Both the position numbers and the translations under genes were made by a program. Under the pieces are notes generated by a model. It searched no databases, was not told where the DNA came from, and worked only from the letters and a program-made list of their open reading frames with translations. Below, piece by piece: positions 1-6,426 of a stretch of DNA of 19,389 bases. Every line of letters starts with the position of its first letter. The stretch's first letter is position 1. The stretch is from the NCBI GenBank assembly GCA_043748455.1, contig JAYTNF010000309.1, forward strand, positions 1 through 19,389. Direction: 5' to 3'. The stretch is from JAAFKA01 sp043748455. GTDB taxonomy: Bacteria; Bacteroidota; Bacteroidia; Cytophagales; Thermoflexibacteraceae.

Positions 1-522
1 ATCTATAACTTTATTATACTTTTTGGCTATTGCAATTTTCTCCATCACAGTTTTGTCTTCATATAATACACCTGGGTAATTCATCATTTCGGCAAGATAT
101 TTGAGATGATGCTTTTCAAACAAATATTTGACATCTTTTGGGGTTAATACTGCTCCTGCGGTTTCAAAATCTGTTGCAGGGACACAAGAAGGTACGCCAA
201 ATGCAAAAGTAAAATTAACTTTCTTGGCATTTTCAATCATAAACTCAACTCCTGCCACACCCAGTACGTTAGCAATTTCGTGAGGGTCAGAAACCGTAGC
301 CACAGTTCCGTGAACTACTGCCAACCGAGCAAACTCCGAAGGCACAAGCATAGAACTTTCTACATGAACATGAGCATCAACAAAACCAGCTAAGGCAAAC
401 TGTTTTTGAACTTCTTTTATGGGAACAATATTGACAATCTTGGTATTTTCAATATAAATCTCTGACGGCGTAATGGTTTTTGCCAAAATATTTACTACAT
501 TTGCTTTAATTATAGTATTCAT
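1..522 (-). CDS. ade: Adenine deaminase, N-terminal 174 codons (cut by window edge)
   Basis: Converts adenine to hypoxanthine and ammonia in purine salvage, in the cytoplasm. The frame is open from an ATG at 522-520 to base 1 with no stop, so the C-terminal part lies outside the window. Visible motifs are GFVDAHVHVESSML (about residues 49-62), which carries the metal-binding HxH of the amidohydrolase superfamily, then SDPHEIANVLG and PSCVPATDFE. These three together are characteristic of the Ade/AdeC branch rather than adenosine deaminase or dihydroorotase. The gene is divergent from the small gene starting at 581, with 58 bp between the two starts. Nothing looks broken in the visible part. 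The family assignment is firm; the state of the missing C-terminus is unknown. Confidence 0.93.
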   Translation of the reverse strand, partial: MNTIIKANVVNILAKTITPSEIYIENTKIVNIVPIKEVQKQFALAGFVDAHVHVESSMLVPSEFARLAVVHGTVATVSDPHEIANVLGVAGVEFMIENAKKVNFTFAFGVPSCVPATDFETAGAVLTPKDVKYLFEKHHLKYLAEMMNYPGVLYEDKTVMEKIAIAKKYNKVID

Positions 523-567
523 AAAATCAATAAGTGTTAAAATAAAATTTAATTTGTAAAATTAACA

Positions 568-598
568 CAAAAATACACAAATGGAAATTAAGCAACAA
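568..598 (-). promoter_or_regulatory. Candidate Bacteroidota promoter for ade
   Basis: On the minus strand TATTTTTG (575-568) fits the -7 consensus TAnnTTTG, with TTG (598-596) 20 bases upstream as a -33 element. It would start transcription about 40 nt before the ade ATG and overlaps the start of the divergent gene at 581. The match is short in AT-rich DNA, so this is tentative. Confidence 0.4.
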
Positions 599-772
599 AT
601 AACACGACTGATAAACAATTTACCAGAAGATATTTTAAGTGAAGTGTTTGACTATTTAAAAGAAGTTGAGAAAGAGGTAAAAGAAAAAGAGAAGTTAGCA
701 CAAGAAAATTTGCTAAAAAAAGGCAATTTGTTAAACGCAAAGCAAAAAAATGATACTAAAAATAAAGCCTAA
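581..772 (+). CDS. Small charged helical protein, DUF2281-like N-terminus
   Basis: A 63-residue protein without signal peptide or membrane segment. Residues 4-33 (QQITRLINNLPEDILSEVFD and following) resemble the DUF2281 pattern, in which a short helix, LPE, and a second helix ending in LK/E repeat occur; such proteins are often annotated as possible antitoxin-like or regulatory, without an established role. The C-terminal half is a Lys/Glu-rich helix with a Lys/Asn-rich tail. No toxin-like partner is adjacent: downstream comes a tiny lipoprotein, upstream the divergent ade gene. The ATG at 581 is the only plausible start. The existence of the gene is likely; the family link is moderate and no function is assigned. 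Confidence 0.6.
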   Translation: MEIKQQITRLINNLPEDILSEVFDYLKEVEKEVKEKEKLAQENLLKKGNLLNAKQKNDTKNKA

Positions 773-814
773 AAATAAATAAAATTTACATTCAACATTG
801 AAAATTTCAGGAGC

Positions 815-1000
815 ATGAAAAAATATATTTTAGTTTTGCTAACACTATATTGCTTAACTTTTTTGCCAAGTTGCAATAGTGAAATTATCACAGGTTGGAC
901 ACCTTATCGTCCTGCATACGGAAAAGGGCAGAAAAAAAGTAAGTTGCATCACATCAAAATGGGTACAACACCGCTGACTAAACGTAATCCAACGCATTGA
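815..1000 (+). CDS. Small predicted lipoprotein (61 aa)
   Basis: MKKYILVLLTLYCLTFLPSC is a typical lipoprotein signal: basic start, hydrophobic core, and a lipobox-like LPSC with the Cys at residue 20. The mature part is only about 42 residues, rich in Lys, His, Pro and Thr (TGWTPYRPAYGKGQKKSK), with no recognisable domain. It is the first of three tiny lipoproteins in the same orientation, so it may be a lipid-anchored basic peptide at an envelope surface. I do not recognise a family. The start codon follows the AT-rich 42-bp gap after the preceding gene. Confidence 0.65.
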   Translation: MKKYILVLLTLYCLTFLPSCNSEIITGWTPYRPAYGKGQKKSKLHHIKMGTTPLTKRNPTH

Positions 1001-1056
1001 TACGTTTGAGATATATTCCAGATACATTTAAACTGATTTACTTAAACCAATAGATT

Positions 1057-1185
1057 ATGAAAATCTTATTGAGAGTTTTAATCCTGTTTTTTGTTTTGAC
1101 AACAACAGGTTGCCTGCATGCACCTCGCACTGCATGGACTCTAAACCAATACAAAAAAAAACCATATAAACCAAGTGTAAAATAG
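1057..1185 (+). CDS. Tiny predicted lipoprotein (42 aa)
   Basis: A 42-codon ORF, ATG 1057 to TAG 1183-1185. MKILLRVLILFFVLTTTGC is a complete lipoprotein signal with the Cys at residue 19. The mature peptide is about 24 residues, LHAPRTAWTLNQYKKKPYKP followed by SVK: basic, with aromatic residues. TACGTTTG at 1001-1008 matches the Bacteroidota -7 consensus TAnnTTTG and could drive it, though no well-spaced TTG precedes it. Family unknown. The tidy lipobox makes chance coding unlikely. Confidence 0.6.
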   Translation: MKILLRVLILFFVLTTTGCLHAPRTAWTLNQYKKKPYKPSVK

Positions 1186-1268
1186 TTGTTTATAGGTTTA
1201 TATGCTATAATTTGTCTGGTATTTTTTAGAATATATCAGGCAAATATTCTTCATTTACTATTAAAAAT

Positions 1269-1418
1269 ATGAAAAAATTATATTTTCAGTTGTTATTTTG
1301 TAGTTTTTGTATCATCGTTTCACCAATGCTACAGAGTTGTGGCAACAGCAAAAATGGTCGAAATAGCAAAAAAATACAACGTGGCAAACCCATTCCATGT
1401 CCTATCAAAGATTGCTAA
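1269..1418 (+). CDS. Tiny predicted lipoprotein with CPIKDC tail (49 aa)
   Basis: A 49-codon ORF, ATG 1269 to TAA 1416-1418. The N-terminus MKKLYFQLLFCSFCIIVSPM runs into LQSC, with the lipid-anchor Cys near residue 24. The mature peptide is Asn/Lys/Arg-rich (GNSKNGRNSKKIQRGKP) and ends IPCPIKDC, so two Cys residues lie four apart at the very C-terminus, suggesting a disulfide or metal-binding tail. It is the third lipoprotein in a row and lies just upstream of the propeller/OmpA gene, separated by a candidate promoter. Function unknown. Confidence 0.6.
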   Translation: MKKLYFQLLFCSFCIIVSPMLQSCGNSKNGRNSKKIQRGKPIPCPIKDC

Positions 1419-1420
1419 AA

Positions 1421-1448
1421 TTGTGTATTTTACCCAAGTATATTTTTG
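1421..1448 (+). promoter_or_regulatory. Candidate promoter for the propeller-OmpA gene
   Basis: TATTTTTG (1441-1448) fits TAnnTTTG, with TTG (1421-1423) 17 bases upstream. Transcription would begin near 1455, which supports translation from the ATG at 1491 rather than the in-frame TTG at 1446, which would lie upstream of the RNA start. Confidence 0.45.
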
Positions 1449-1490
1449 GCTAAATATTTGCAACTTAGCAAAACAAACTATTTATCTCTC

Positions 1491-2906
1491 ATGAACATAT
1501 TACAACACTGCACAACACCAAATTTTGGGTTGGGTCTTGCATTAGGACTTTTTCTTTCTGGTTATCAACTTTTTTCACAAGATTATCGTGTAGGTGCTTA
1601 TACCAAACTACCTGTAAAAGTAGTAAATTGTGTGGCAATAGACTTTCAGAATACTAAATGGATAGCCACAGAAAGTGGTGTTTACAGTTTAGTAGGTGAT
1701 AATTTGCAACTTCAAATGCCAACAGATGTAAAATCTATGGCTACAAATATAATTTTTATTGATGAAATAGGTAATAAATGGATAGGCACTTACAATGCAC
1801 AAGTTTACTGTTTGACAACGTCAAAACAATGGAAATATTATACTTTTAAAGATTTTGGAGATTTTGTTGTCAGTGGTTTAGCATTGGATAGTGAGCAAAA
1901 TATGTGGGTAGCATTGTATGAAAATGCCATTGTTAAGCAAGATTCCAAAGGACAACGCACTATTTTTACGCCCGAAAACTCTAATTTAGAAAGTAACAGA
2001 ATTTTCGCATTGTTTGTTGATAAACATGACGGAGTTTGGGCTGGAACAGAAAAAGGTTTATTTTTTCTTGAAAAAGGTGAAAAAAAGTGGAAACAAGAGA
2101 AATTGAAAGGACAAATTAATGCCATTGCAGAATATGATGGTTCTCTTTGGATTACAATGCTTACTAATGAGAATACAGAATTTTGGAAATATGATAAATT
2201 TAAGGAATGGAAACAAGTGCCATTGCCTCAAGAAATATTGAAAGATAGAATTAAAGAGATAGCTTTTGATGTGGAAGGAAAATGTTGGTTGGCAGCAAGT
2301 AAGATTGCGTGTCTAAATAAAGAAAAATGGACGATTTATGGTAAAGAGCAAGGTTTTAGTAGCGAAGCAGCTTTAGATGTGGTAACAGACTTGCAAGGTC
2401 AAGTTTGGGTTGGTACAGAAGGAAAAGGTTTGTTTACAGTTGGGCAACAACACGCACAAGTTGTGGAACAGAAAAACGAGCCAATTTTGGCAGAGCCTAC
2501 ATTAAACACAAATAAAGTAGTAAACTTGGCTGATATAAGCACAATTACAGATAATATCCTTAACAAAAATATCAAACTTAATATTGCTTTTGAACAAAGC
2601 AAGGCTGTTTTAACAATAAGTTCTTTGTTAGAGTTAGATAAATTAGCAAAATTATTGAAAGAAAATTCAGATTATCAGATAGAGATTGCGGGGCATACTG
2701 ATAATATTGGAAATCCTGTGGCTAACCAAAAGTTGTCAGAAGAACGTAGTGAAGCTGTAAAAAACTATCTTGTGCTACAAAAAGTGCAAGCCGAAAGAGT
2801 GAAAACAATAGGGTATGGCGGTTCTAAACCAATTACAGATAACAAAAACGAAAAGACAAGACCTTTTAATAGAAGGGTTGAAATGGTTTTAATGAAAAAG
2901 AAATAA
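1491..2906 (+). CDS. Secreted beta-propeller fused to OmpA-like peptidoglycan-binding domain
   Basis: A 471-residue protein starting at ATG 1491. Residues 1-30 form a signal peptide ending LFSQ. Residues about 45-320 hold repeated blades with a W(I/V)GT core: KWIATESGVYSL, KWIGTYNAQVYCL, MWVALYENAIV, VWAGTEKGLFFL, LWITMLTNE and VWVGTEGKGLFTV. These resemble the two-component-regulator propeller (Reg_prop) blades usually found in the periplasmic half of hybrid sensor kinases. Residues about 362-471 are an OmpA C-terminal domain with AGHTDNIGN, LSEERSEAVKNYL and NRRVEMVL. No transmembrane helix, kinase or DNA-binding domain follows, so the propeller is probably tethered to peptidoglycan in the periplasm or at the outer membrane. 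The combination suggests an envelope scaffold or ligand-binding protein. Domain calls are confident; the biological role is not known. Confidence 0.88.
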   Translation: MNILQHCTTPNFGLGLALGLFLSGYQLFSQDYRVGAYTKLPVKVVNCVAIDFQNTKWIATESGVYSLVGDNLQLQMPTDVKSMATNIIFIDEIGNKWIGTYNAQVYCLTTSKQWKYYTFKDFGDFVVSGLALDSEQNMWVALYENAIVKQDSKGQRTIFTPENSNLESNRIFALFVDKHDGVWAGTEKGLFFLEKGEKKWKQEKLKGQINAIAEYDGSLWITMLTNENTEFWKYDKFKEWKQVPLPQEILKDRIKEIAFDVEGKCWLAASKIACLNKEKWTIYGKEQGFSSEAALDVVTDLQGQVWVGTEGKGLFTVGQQHAQVVEQKNEPILAEPTLNTNKVVNLADISTITDNILNKNIKLNIAFEQSKAVLTISSLLELDKLAKLLKENSDYQIEIAGHTDNIGNPVANQKLSEERSEAVKNYLVLQKVQAERVKTIGYGGSKPITDNKNEKTRPFNRRVEMVLMKKK

Positions 2907-2917
2907 TATTGACTTAT

Positions 2918-2949
2918 TTTGTCATTCCGAGATTGTAAGGAATGACAAA
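2918..2949 (+). terminator. Hairpin after the propeller-OmpA gene
   Basis: An 11-bp perfect stem, TTTGTCATTCC (2918-2928) with GGAATGACAAA (2939-2949), loop 10 nt, 12 nt after the stop. No clear U-tract follows, but position favours transcription termination or 3'-end protection. The stem resembles the GTCATT element at 8850-8892, so it may be a dispersed repeat serving as a terminator. Confidence 0.5.
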
Positions 2950-3045
2950 GTATTTATGTCGTTATCAGATTATCAACAATTCAAAATATTTTAGGCTTCT
3001 AATTTATGTTACAAAATGATAACTTTTATATAGAAAATATCATTA

Positions 3046-4920
3046 ATGAAAAAAATATTAGGAATATCAGCATTTTATCATGACTCTGCTGCTGCTTTGA
3101 TAGTTGGAGGGAAAATAATTGCAGCAGCACAAGAAGAAAGATTTACCAGAGATAAACATACCCCAGATTTTCCAACCCAAGCAATTAAATATTGTTTAGA
3201 AGAAGCAGGATTAACGATAGATGAATTAGATGCTATTGTTTTTTATGACAAACCACTTCTAAAATTTGAAAGACTTTTGCAAACCTATTATGCTTTTGCA
3301 CCAAAAGGACTTGTGTCATTTCTAAAAGCTATTCCTGTGTGGTTGAATGAAAAAATGTTTTTGAAAAAATTAATCTATGATGGATTAAAAGAAGTAGGAA
3401 GTTATGACAAGAAAAAAGTGAAATTACTGTTTTCCGAGCATCATTTATCCCATGCTGCAAGTGCTTTCTTTCCTTCACCCTATCAAAAAGCCGCAATATT
3501 AACCATTGATGGTGTAGGAGAATGGTGTACTGCATCTATTGGACTTGGCGAAAATGGGAAAATTACGATACTAAAAGAAATGGAATTTCCTCATTCCGTA
3601 GGATTACTTTATAGTGCATTTACTTATTTTTTAGGATTTACGGTTAATTCTGGGGAATACAAACTCATGGGTTTAGCACCATACGGAAATCCTAAGGCTG
3701 ATGAAACACATAAATTTATTGCATTAATCAAAAAACACTTGATAGATATTAAAGAAGATGGTTCTATTTGGATAGACCAATCCTATTTTAATTATGCAAC
3801 AGGATTGAGAATGGTTAAAGATGAGAAGTGGAAAGAATTGTTTGGAGTAGCACGCAGAGATTCAGAAGCAGAATTAGAACAAAAACATTGCAACTTAGCC
3901 TTAGCCATACAAATTGTAACAGAGGAAATTGTGATTAAAATGGCTTTGGAGGCAAAACGAGTAACAAATACAAATTATCTATGTTTGGCAGGGGGGGTTG
4001 CTCTTAATTGTGTGGCAAATGGCAAACTTCTCAAAGAAAACATCTTTAAAGGCATATATATACAGCCCGCAGCAGGTGATGCAGGCGGTGCTTTGGGTGC
4101 TGCACTTGCTATAAGTTATATGTATTTTGAAGAAAATAGAGTTACTCATGGCAATAATAATGCCCATGATAGCATGCAAGGCTCATATCTTGGCCCTGAT
4201 TATTCTGAAAAAGAAATTCAGTCTATGAATAGAAAAGTAAAAGCAAATTTTACACAATACACTGATTTTCAAGACTTAACTAAGTTTATTGCAACACAAC
4301 TTTCAACAGGAAATGTGGTTGGTTGGTTTCAGGGCAGAATGGAATTTGGACCTAGAGCTTTGGGAAATCGTAGTATTTTAGGTGATGCAAGAAATCCCGA
4401 AATGCAGAAAAAATTAAATTTGAAAATTAAATATAGAGAAGGTTTTAGACCTTTTGCTCCTTCTGTATTGGCTGAAAAATATTCAGAATATTTTGACTTA
4501 GAAGTAGATTCACCATATATGTTGTTGGTTGCTCCAATAAAAAAAGAGAGAAGGAAAAAACTTCCAGAAAATTATCATGATTTGCCTTTATGGGAAAGGC
4601 TATATTTTGAAAGAAGTGATGTGCAATCTGTAACACATTTAGATTTTTCGGCTCGTGTGCAAACTGTGCATAAAGAAACTAATCTGCGATATTGGCAATT
4701 AATAGAGGCTTTTGAAAAACAAACAGGCTATGGACTTGTGGTAAATACAAGTTTTAATGTCAGAGGAGAGCCTATTGTTTGCACACCTGCTGATGCCTAT
4801 CGTTGTTTTATGAGTACAGAAATGGATTATTTAGTCATTGGCGATTTTGTATATTGCAAAACAGAACAACTTGATTGGCAAAATAAAGAAAAGTGGCTGC
4901 TTACATTTAAAATGGATTAA
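3046..4920 (+). CDS. O-carbamoyltransferase, NodU/TobZ family
   Basis: Transfers a carbamoyl group from carbamoyl phosphate, via carbamoyl-adenylate, to a hydroxyl on a sugar, lipid or secondary metabolite. The 624 residues have the two family domains. Residues 1 to about 360 are an ASKHA/Kae1-like fold with GISAFYHDSAAAL near the start, the metal-binding EHHLSHAASAFFPSP (H132, H133, H136), and GDAGGALGAA (344-353). Residues about 380-624 are the YrdC-like C-terminal domain with GWFQGRMEFGPRALGNRSIL and YREGFRPFAPSVL, then NTSFNVRGEPIVCTP. Length and motifs are complete. It is followed by DUF5989 and SxtJ-like membrane genes, an arrangement recurrent in bacterial genomes. The acceptor cannot be read from sequence; the membrane partners suggest an envelope-associated substrate. 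Start: ATG at 3046, with no earlier in-frame alternative seen. Confidence 0.93.
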   Translation: MKKILGISAFYHDSAAALIVGGKIIAAAQEERFTRDKHTPDFPTQAIKYCLEEAGLTIDELDAIVFYDKPLLKFERLLQTYYAFAPKGLVSFLKAIPVWLNEKMFLKKLIYDGLKEVGSYDKKKVKLLFSEHHLSHAASAFFPSPYQKAAILTIDGVGEWCTASIGLGENGKITILKEMEFPHSVGLLYSAFTYFLGFTVNSGEYKLMGLAPYGNPKADETHKFIALIKKHLIDIKEDGSIWIDQSYFNYATGLRMVKDEKWKELFGVARRDSEAELEQKHCNLALAIQIVTEEIVIKMALEAKRVTNTNYLCLAGGVALNCVANGKLLKENIFKGIYIQPAAGDAGGALGAALAISYMYFEENRVTHGNNNAHDSMQGSYLGPDYSEKEIQSMNRKVKANFTQYTDFQDLTKFIATQLSTGNVVGWFQGRMEFGPRALGNRSILGDARNPEMQKKLNLKIKYREGFRPFAPSVLAEKYSEYFDLEVDSPYMLLVAPIKKERRKKLPENYHDLPLWERLYFERSDVQSVTHLDFSARVQTVHKETNLRYWQLIEAFEKQTGYGLVVNTSFNVRGEPIVCTPADAYRCFMSTEMDYLVIGDFVYCKTEQLDWQNKEKWLLTFKMD

Positions 4921-4941
4921 GTAATAAATTTGAAATATTAT

Positions 4942-4964
4942 TTATGAAATTACTTGATTATCAA
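4942..4964 (+). repeat. Dispersed block, TTATGAAAT...TTGATTATCAA copy
   Basis: TTATGAAATTACTTGATTAT (4942-4961), continuing to CAA at 4964, lies in the gap between the carbamoyltransferase and the DUF5989 gene. The first 20 bases match 9116-9135 at 18 positions. ATTACTTGATTATCAA (4949-4964) is repeated exactly, inverted, at 19283-19298. It contains one of seven copies of the palindrome TTGATNATCAA. Confidence 0.55.
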
Positions 4965-5003
4965 ATAGTTACAATATTATAAAACATTAAAATATTTAAT
5001 ATT

Positions 5004-5153
5004 ATGGAATTTTTGCAAGACTTATGGCTTTTCATGAAAGAGCGGAAAAAATTTTGGTTAGCACCAATAATTATTGTGCTATTGTTACTTGGCATGTTAA
5101 TCGTATTTGGTGGCGGTAGTGCTGCTGCACCGTTTATTTACACATTATTTTAA
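5004..5153 (+). CDS. DUF5989-type small membrane protein, carbamoyltransferase partner
   Basis: A 49-residue protein, ATG 5004 to TAA 5151-5153. The cytoplasmic start MEFLQDLWLFMKERKKFWLA is followed by one hydrophobic helix (PIIIVLLLLGMLIVF, about residues 21-35) and the ending GGGSAAAPFIYTLF. The pattern FLxDLWxFMxxRKKFWLxPIII...AAPFIYTLF is the one I know for DUF5989 proteins encoded next to NodU/SxtI-type carbamoyltransferases. It sits 83 bp after the carbamoyltransferase and 13 bp before the SxtJ-like gene, so the three are probably one operon. It may anchor the transferase at the inner membrane; that is inference. Confidence 0.85.
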   Translation: MEFLQDLWLFMKERKKFWLAPIIIVLLLLGMLIVFGGGSAAAPFIYTLF

Positions 5154-5166
5154 GATATTAATAGCT

Positions 5167-5541
5167 ATGAACATAAAAAATATAAAATCAGAACCCATTA
5201 AAACGGTTTTGGTTATCACTGTTGGCATGATGATTGTCTATTTAATAACTAAATTACAATGGGCAGTATACATATCCTTATCTGTGGGCATATCGGGTGT
5301 ATTATCTGAATATTTGGCAAAAAAAATTGATTATCTATGGATAAAATTGACTTGGATTTTAAGTCTTATTATGCCAAATGTGCTATTGTCTATTGTATTC
5401 TACATTTTTTTAACACCTATTGCAATATTATCACGCATTTTTGGTGAAAAAAACCCTTTGTCCTTAAAAAATACGAGTTCAACGTTATTCAAGGATTCTA
5501 ATAAAAAATTTGAAAAAGCATCTTTTGAAAAACCTTGGTAG
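5167..5541 (+). CDS. SxtJ-family membrane protein
   Basis: A 124-residue integral membrane protein. The ATG at 5167 follows the DUF5989 stop by 13 bp and is preferred over the non-ATG start at 5107, which would overlap that gene. Three hydrophobic stretches are visible: VLVITVGMMIVYLITKL (about 13-30), WAVYISLSVGISGVLSEYL (about 32-50), and a long one including LSLIMPNVLLSIVFYIFLTP (about 65-85). A basic tail follows. Topology and position match the SxtJ family, first named in saxitoxin clusters and widespread next to carbamoyltransferases. No other saxitoxin-type gene is present, so this should be read as the generic module. Biochemical role is unproven. Confidence 0.8.
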   Translation: MNIKNIKSEPIKTVLVITVGMMIVYLITKLQWAVYISLSVGISGVLSEYLAKKIDYLWIKLTWILSLIMPNVLLSIVFYIFLTPIAILSRIFGEKNPLSLKNTSSTLFKDSNKKFEKASFEKPW

Positions 5542-5546
5542 CCAAT

Positions 5547-5653
5547 AGAGGTTATTAAAATCTGTAGCATAGACTTTAGTCTGTGCCTTAATATGTTGAT
5601 AATCAAGCAATTATCTCATAGAATTTAGCTATGCTACATAGCTTATAACCTCT
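5547..5653. repeat. 107-bp inverted-repeat element with REP-like core
   Basis: Starts 5 bp after the SxtJ-like stop. Outer arms AGAGGTTAT (5547-5555) and ATAACCTCT (5645-5653) are perfect complements; inner arms GTAGCATA (5564-5571) and TATGCTAC (5630-5637) likewise. Inside lie the palindrome AGACTTTAGTCT (5571-5582) and one TTGATAATCAA (5596-5606). The GTAG-plus-palindrome structure occurring as an inverted pair is that of a REP/BIME unit. Confidence 0.6.
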
Positions 5654-5687
5654 AATAAAGAAAGACATTATTTATGAAATCTAAGGT

Positions 5688-5724
5688 GCTATTGAATGTC
5701 TATGACTATTTAATAGCATTTTTT
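5688..5724 (+). terminator. Candidate terminator of the carbamoyltransferase module
   Basis: TGCTATT (5688-5694) pairs with AATAGCA (5712-5718), followed directly by six T. It lies about 150 nt after the SxtJ-like stop and just downstream, on the other strand, of the end of the 5727-6287 gene, so it could serve both. Confidence 0.5.
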
Positions 5725-5726
5725 AC

Positions 5727-6287
5727 TTATAATTTGCCATGTAAAGTTCCAATATCCCAAATATCATAAGTAAAGAGATTTGCTTTGCCTTGTTTCATTT
5801 CTTTTACCATAAGTACCATGCCACCCGCAAAAATAGCACTTCTTGATATACCTATTTCAGGGGGACGTACAGTAATTACACAAATACCATCAACAAATTT
5901 TCCTTCTTTATTATAGGTCAGCAAGTAAACATCTGCACTTTCTGACTGAGAAGTTGCCACCAAAAAAGAATAAAAATTAGCATGAACTTTTATTTGTGCA
6001 ACAGGATAAAATGTAGAATATTCAGGAATAGCTGATTTCTGTAAATTATTAGTCCAAACTTTGGCAACACTAATATACTTTTTAACTATTATGTTATCTA
6101 ATATTGCTTGTTTTGGTTGTTTATTAAGCCAGCTTTTACCAACTGCATAAGGAAAAGGCTTTTTTTCTAAAGGGAATAAGGCTGTAAATTTATCAAAATC
6201 TGTCGCCAATTTATTTTGTGCATAACCTTGATTACAATGATAAACTAAGGCTAATATGATGAATAAAAAAGGGAATAGTTTTTTCAT
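5727..6287 (-). CDS. Secreted protein of unknown function (186 aa)
   Basis: Start is set at ATG 6287-6285; the frame extends to a TTG at 6305, but the ATG opens a clean signal peptide, MKKLFPFLFIILALVYHC then NQGYAQ, cleaved near residue 24. The mature part has about 160 residues and mixes short hydrophobic strands with charged loops (FVDGICVITVRPPEIGISRS, GGMVLMVKEMKQGKANLFTY), consistent with a small beta-rich periplasmic or extracellular domain. I do not recognise a family. It stands alone between the carbamoyltransferase module (opposite strand) and glgE. A dispersed block lies right upstream (6295-6340). Confidence 0.7.
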   Translation of the reverse strand: MKKLFPFLFIILALVYHCNQGYAQNKLATDFDKFTALFPLEKKPFPYAVGKSWLNKQPKQAILDNIIVKKYISVAKVWTNNLQKSAIPEYSTFYPVAQIKVHANFYSFLVATSQSESADVYLLTYNKEGKFVDGICVITVRPPEIGISRSAIFAGGMVLMVKEMKQGKANLFTYDIWDIGTLHGKL

Positions 6288-6294
6288 AAAATAG

Positions 6295-6340
6295 TTGATA
6301 ATCAATAAATTAGTTCCATAAACTATATTTCATAACTAAT
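6295..6340 (-). repeat. Upstream block shared with the metY leader
   Basis: TTGATAATCAATAA (6295-6308) and TATATTTCATAACTAAT (6324-6340) recur exactly, in the same order and orientation, at 18222-18235 and 18244-18260 in the metY leader. The 15-base spacer here differs from the 8-base spacer there. It lies directly upstream of the gene starting at 6287. Regulatory or mobile in origin; undecided. Confidence 0.55.
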
Positions 6341-6367
6341 GTTTATGTTATTGCAAAAATATTACCA

Positions 6368-6420
6368 AATGCTTAGTTTTTAGTGCTTAGTTTTTAATTC
6401 AATCCTAAAAACTAAGCATT
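6368..6420 (-). terminator. Hairpin terminator region after glgE
   Basis: TAAAAACTAAGCATT (6406-6420) can pair perfectly with AATGCTTAGTTTTTA (6368-6382) or, over 13 bp, with the nearer duplicated copy at 6384-6396. The GCTTAGTTTTTA unit is thus present twice on one side and once inverted. It starts 6 nt beyond the glgE stop, on its downstream side. Confidence 0.6.
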
Positions 6421-6426
6421 AAAAAC

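Noticed and set aside
1446..1490. TTG start at 1446 for the propeller-OmpA gene
   Set aside because: The TTG is part of a TATTTTTG promoter box, and the ATG at 1491 opens the signal peptide.
1838..2125. 95-codon ORF on the minus strand inside the propeller-OmpA gene
   Set aside because: It lies wholly antisense to a gene with clear domains; its product is rich in Ser/Phe/Cys runs typical of a shadow frame.
4954..4964. TTGATTATCAA as an FNR/CRP-type operator
   Set aside because: FNR sites have TTGAT and ATCAA separated by four bases; here the spacer is one base, and the flanks behave like a dispersed repeat.
3046..5541. Saxitoxin-like biosynthesis cluster
   Set aside because: Only the generic carbamoyltransferase/DUF5989/SxtJ trio is present; no polyketide, amidinotransferase or oxygenase genes.
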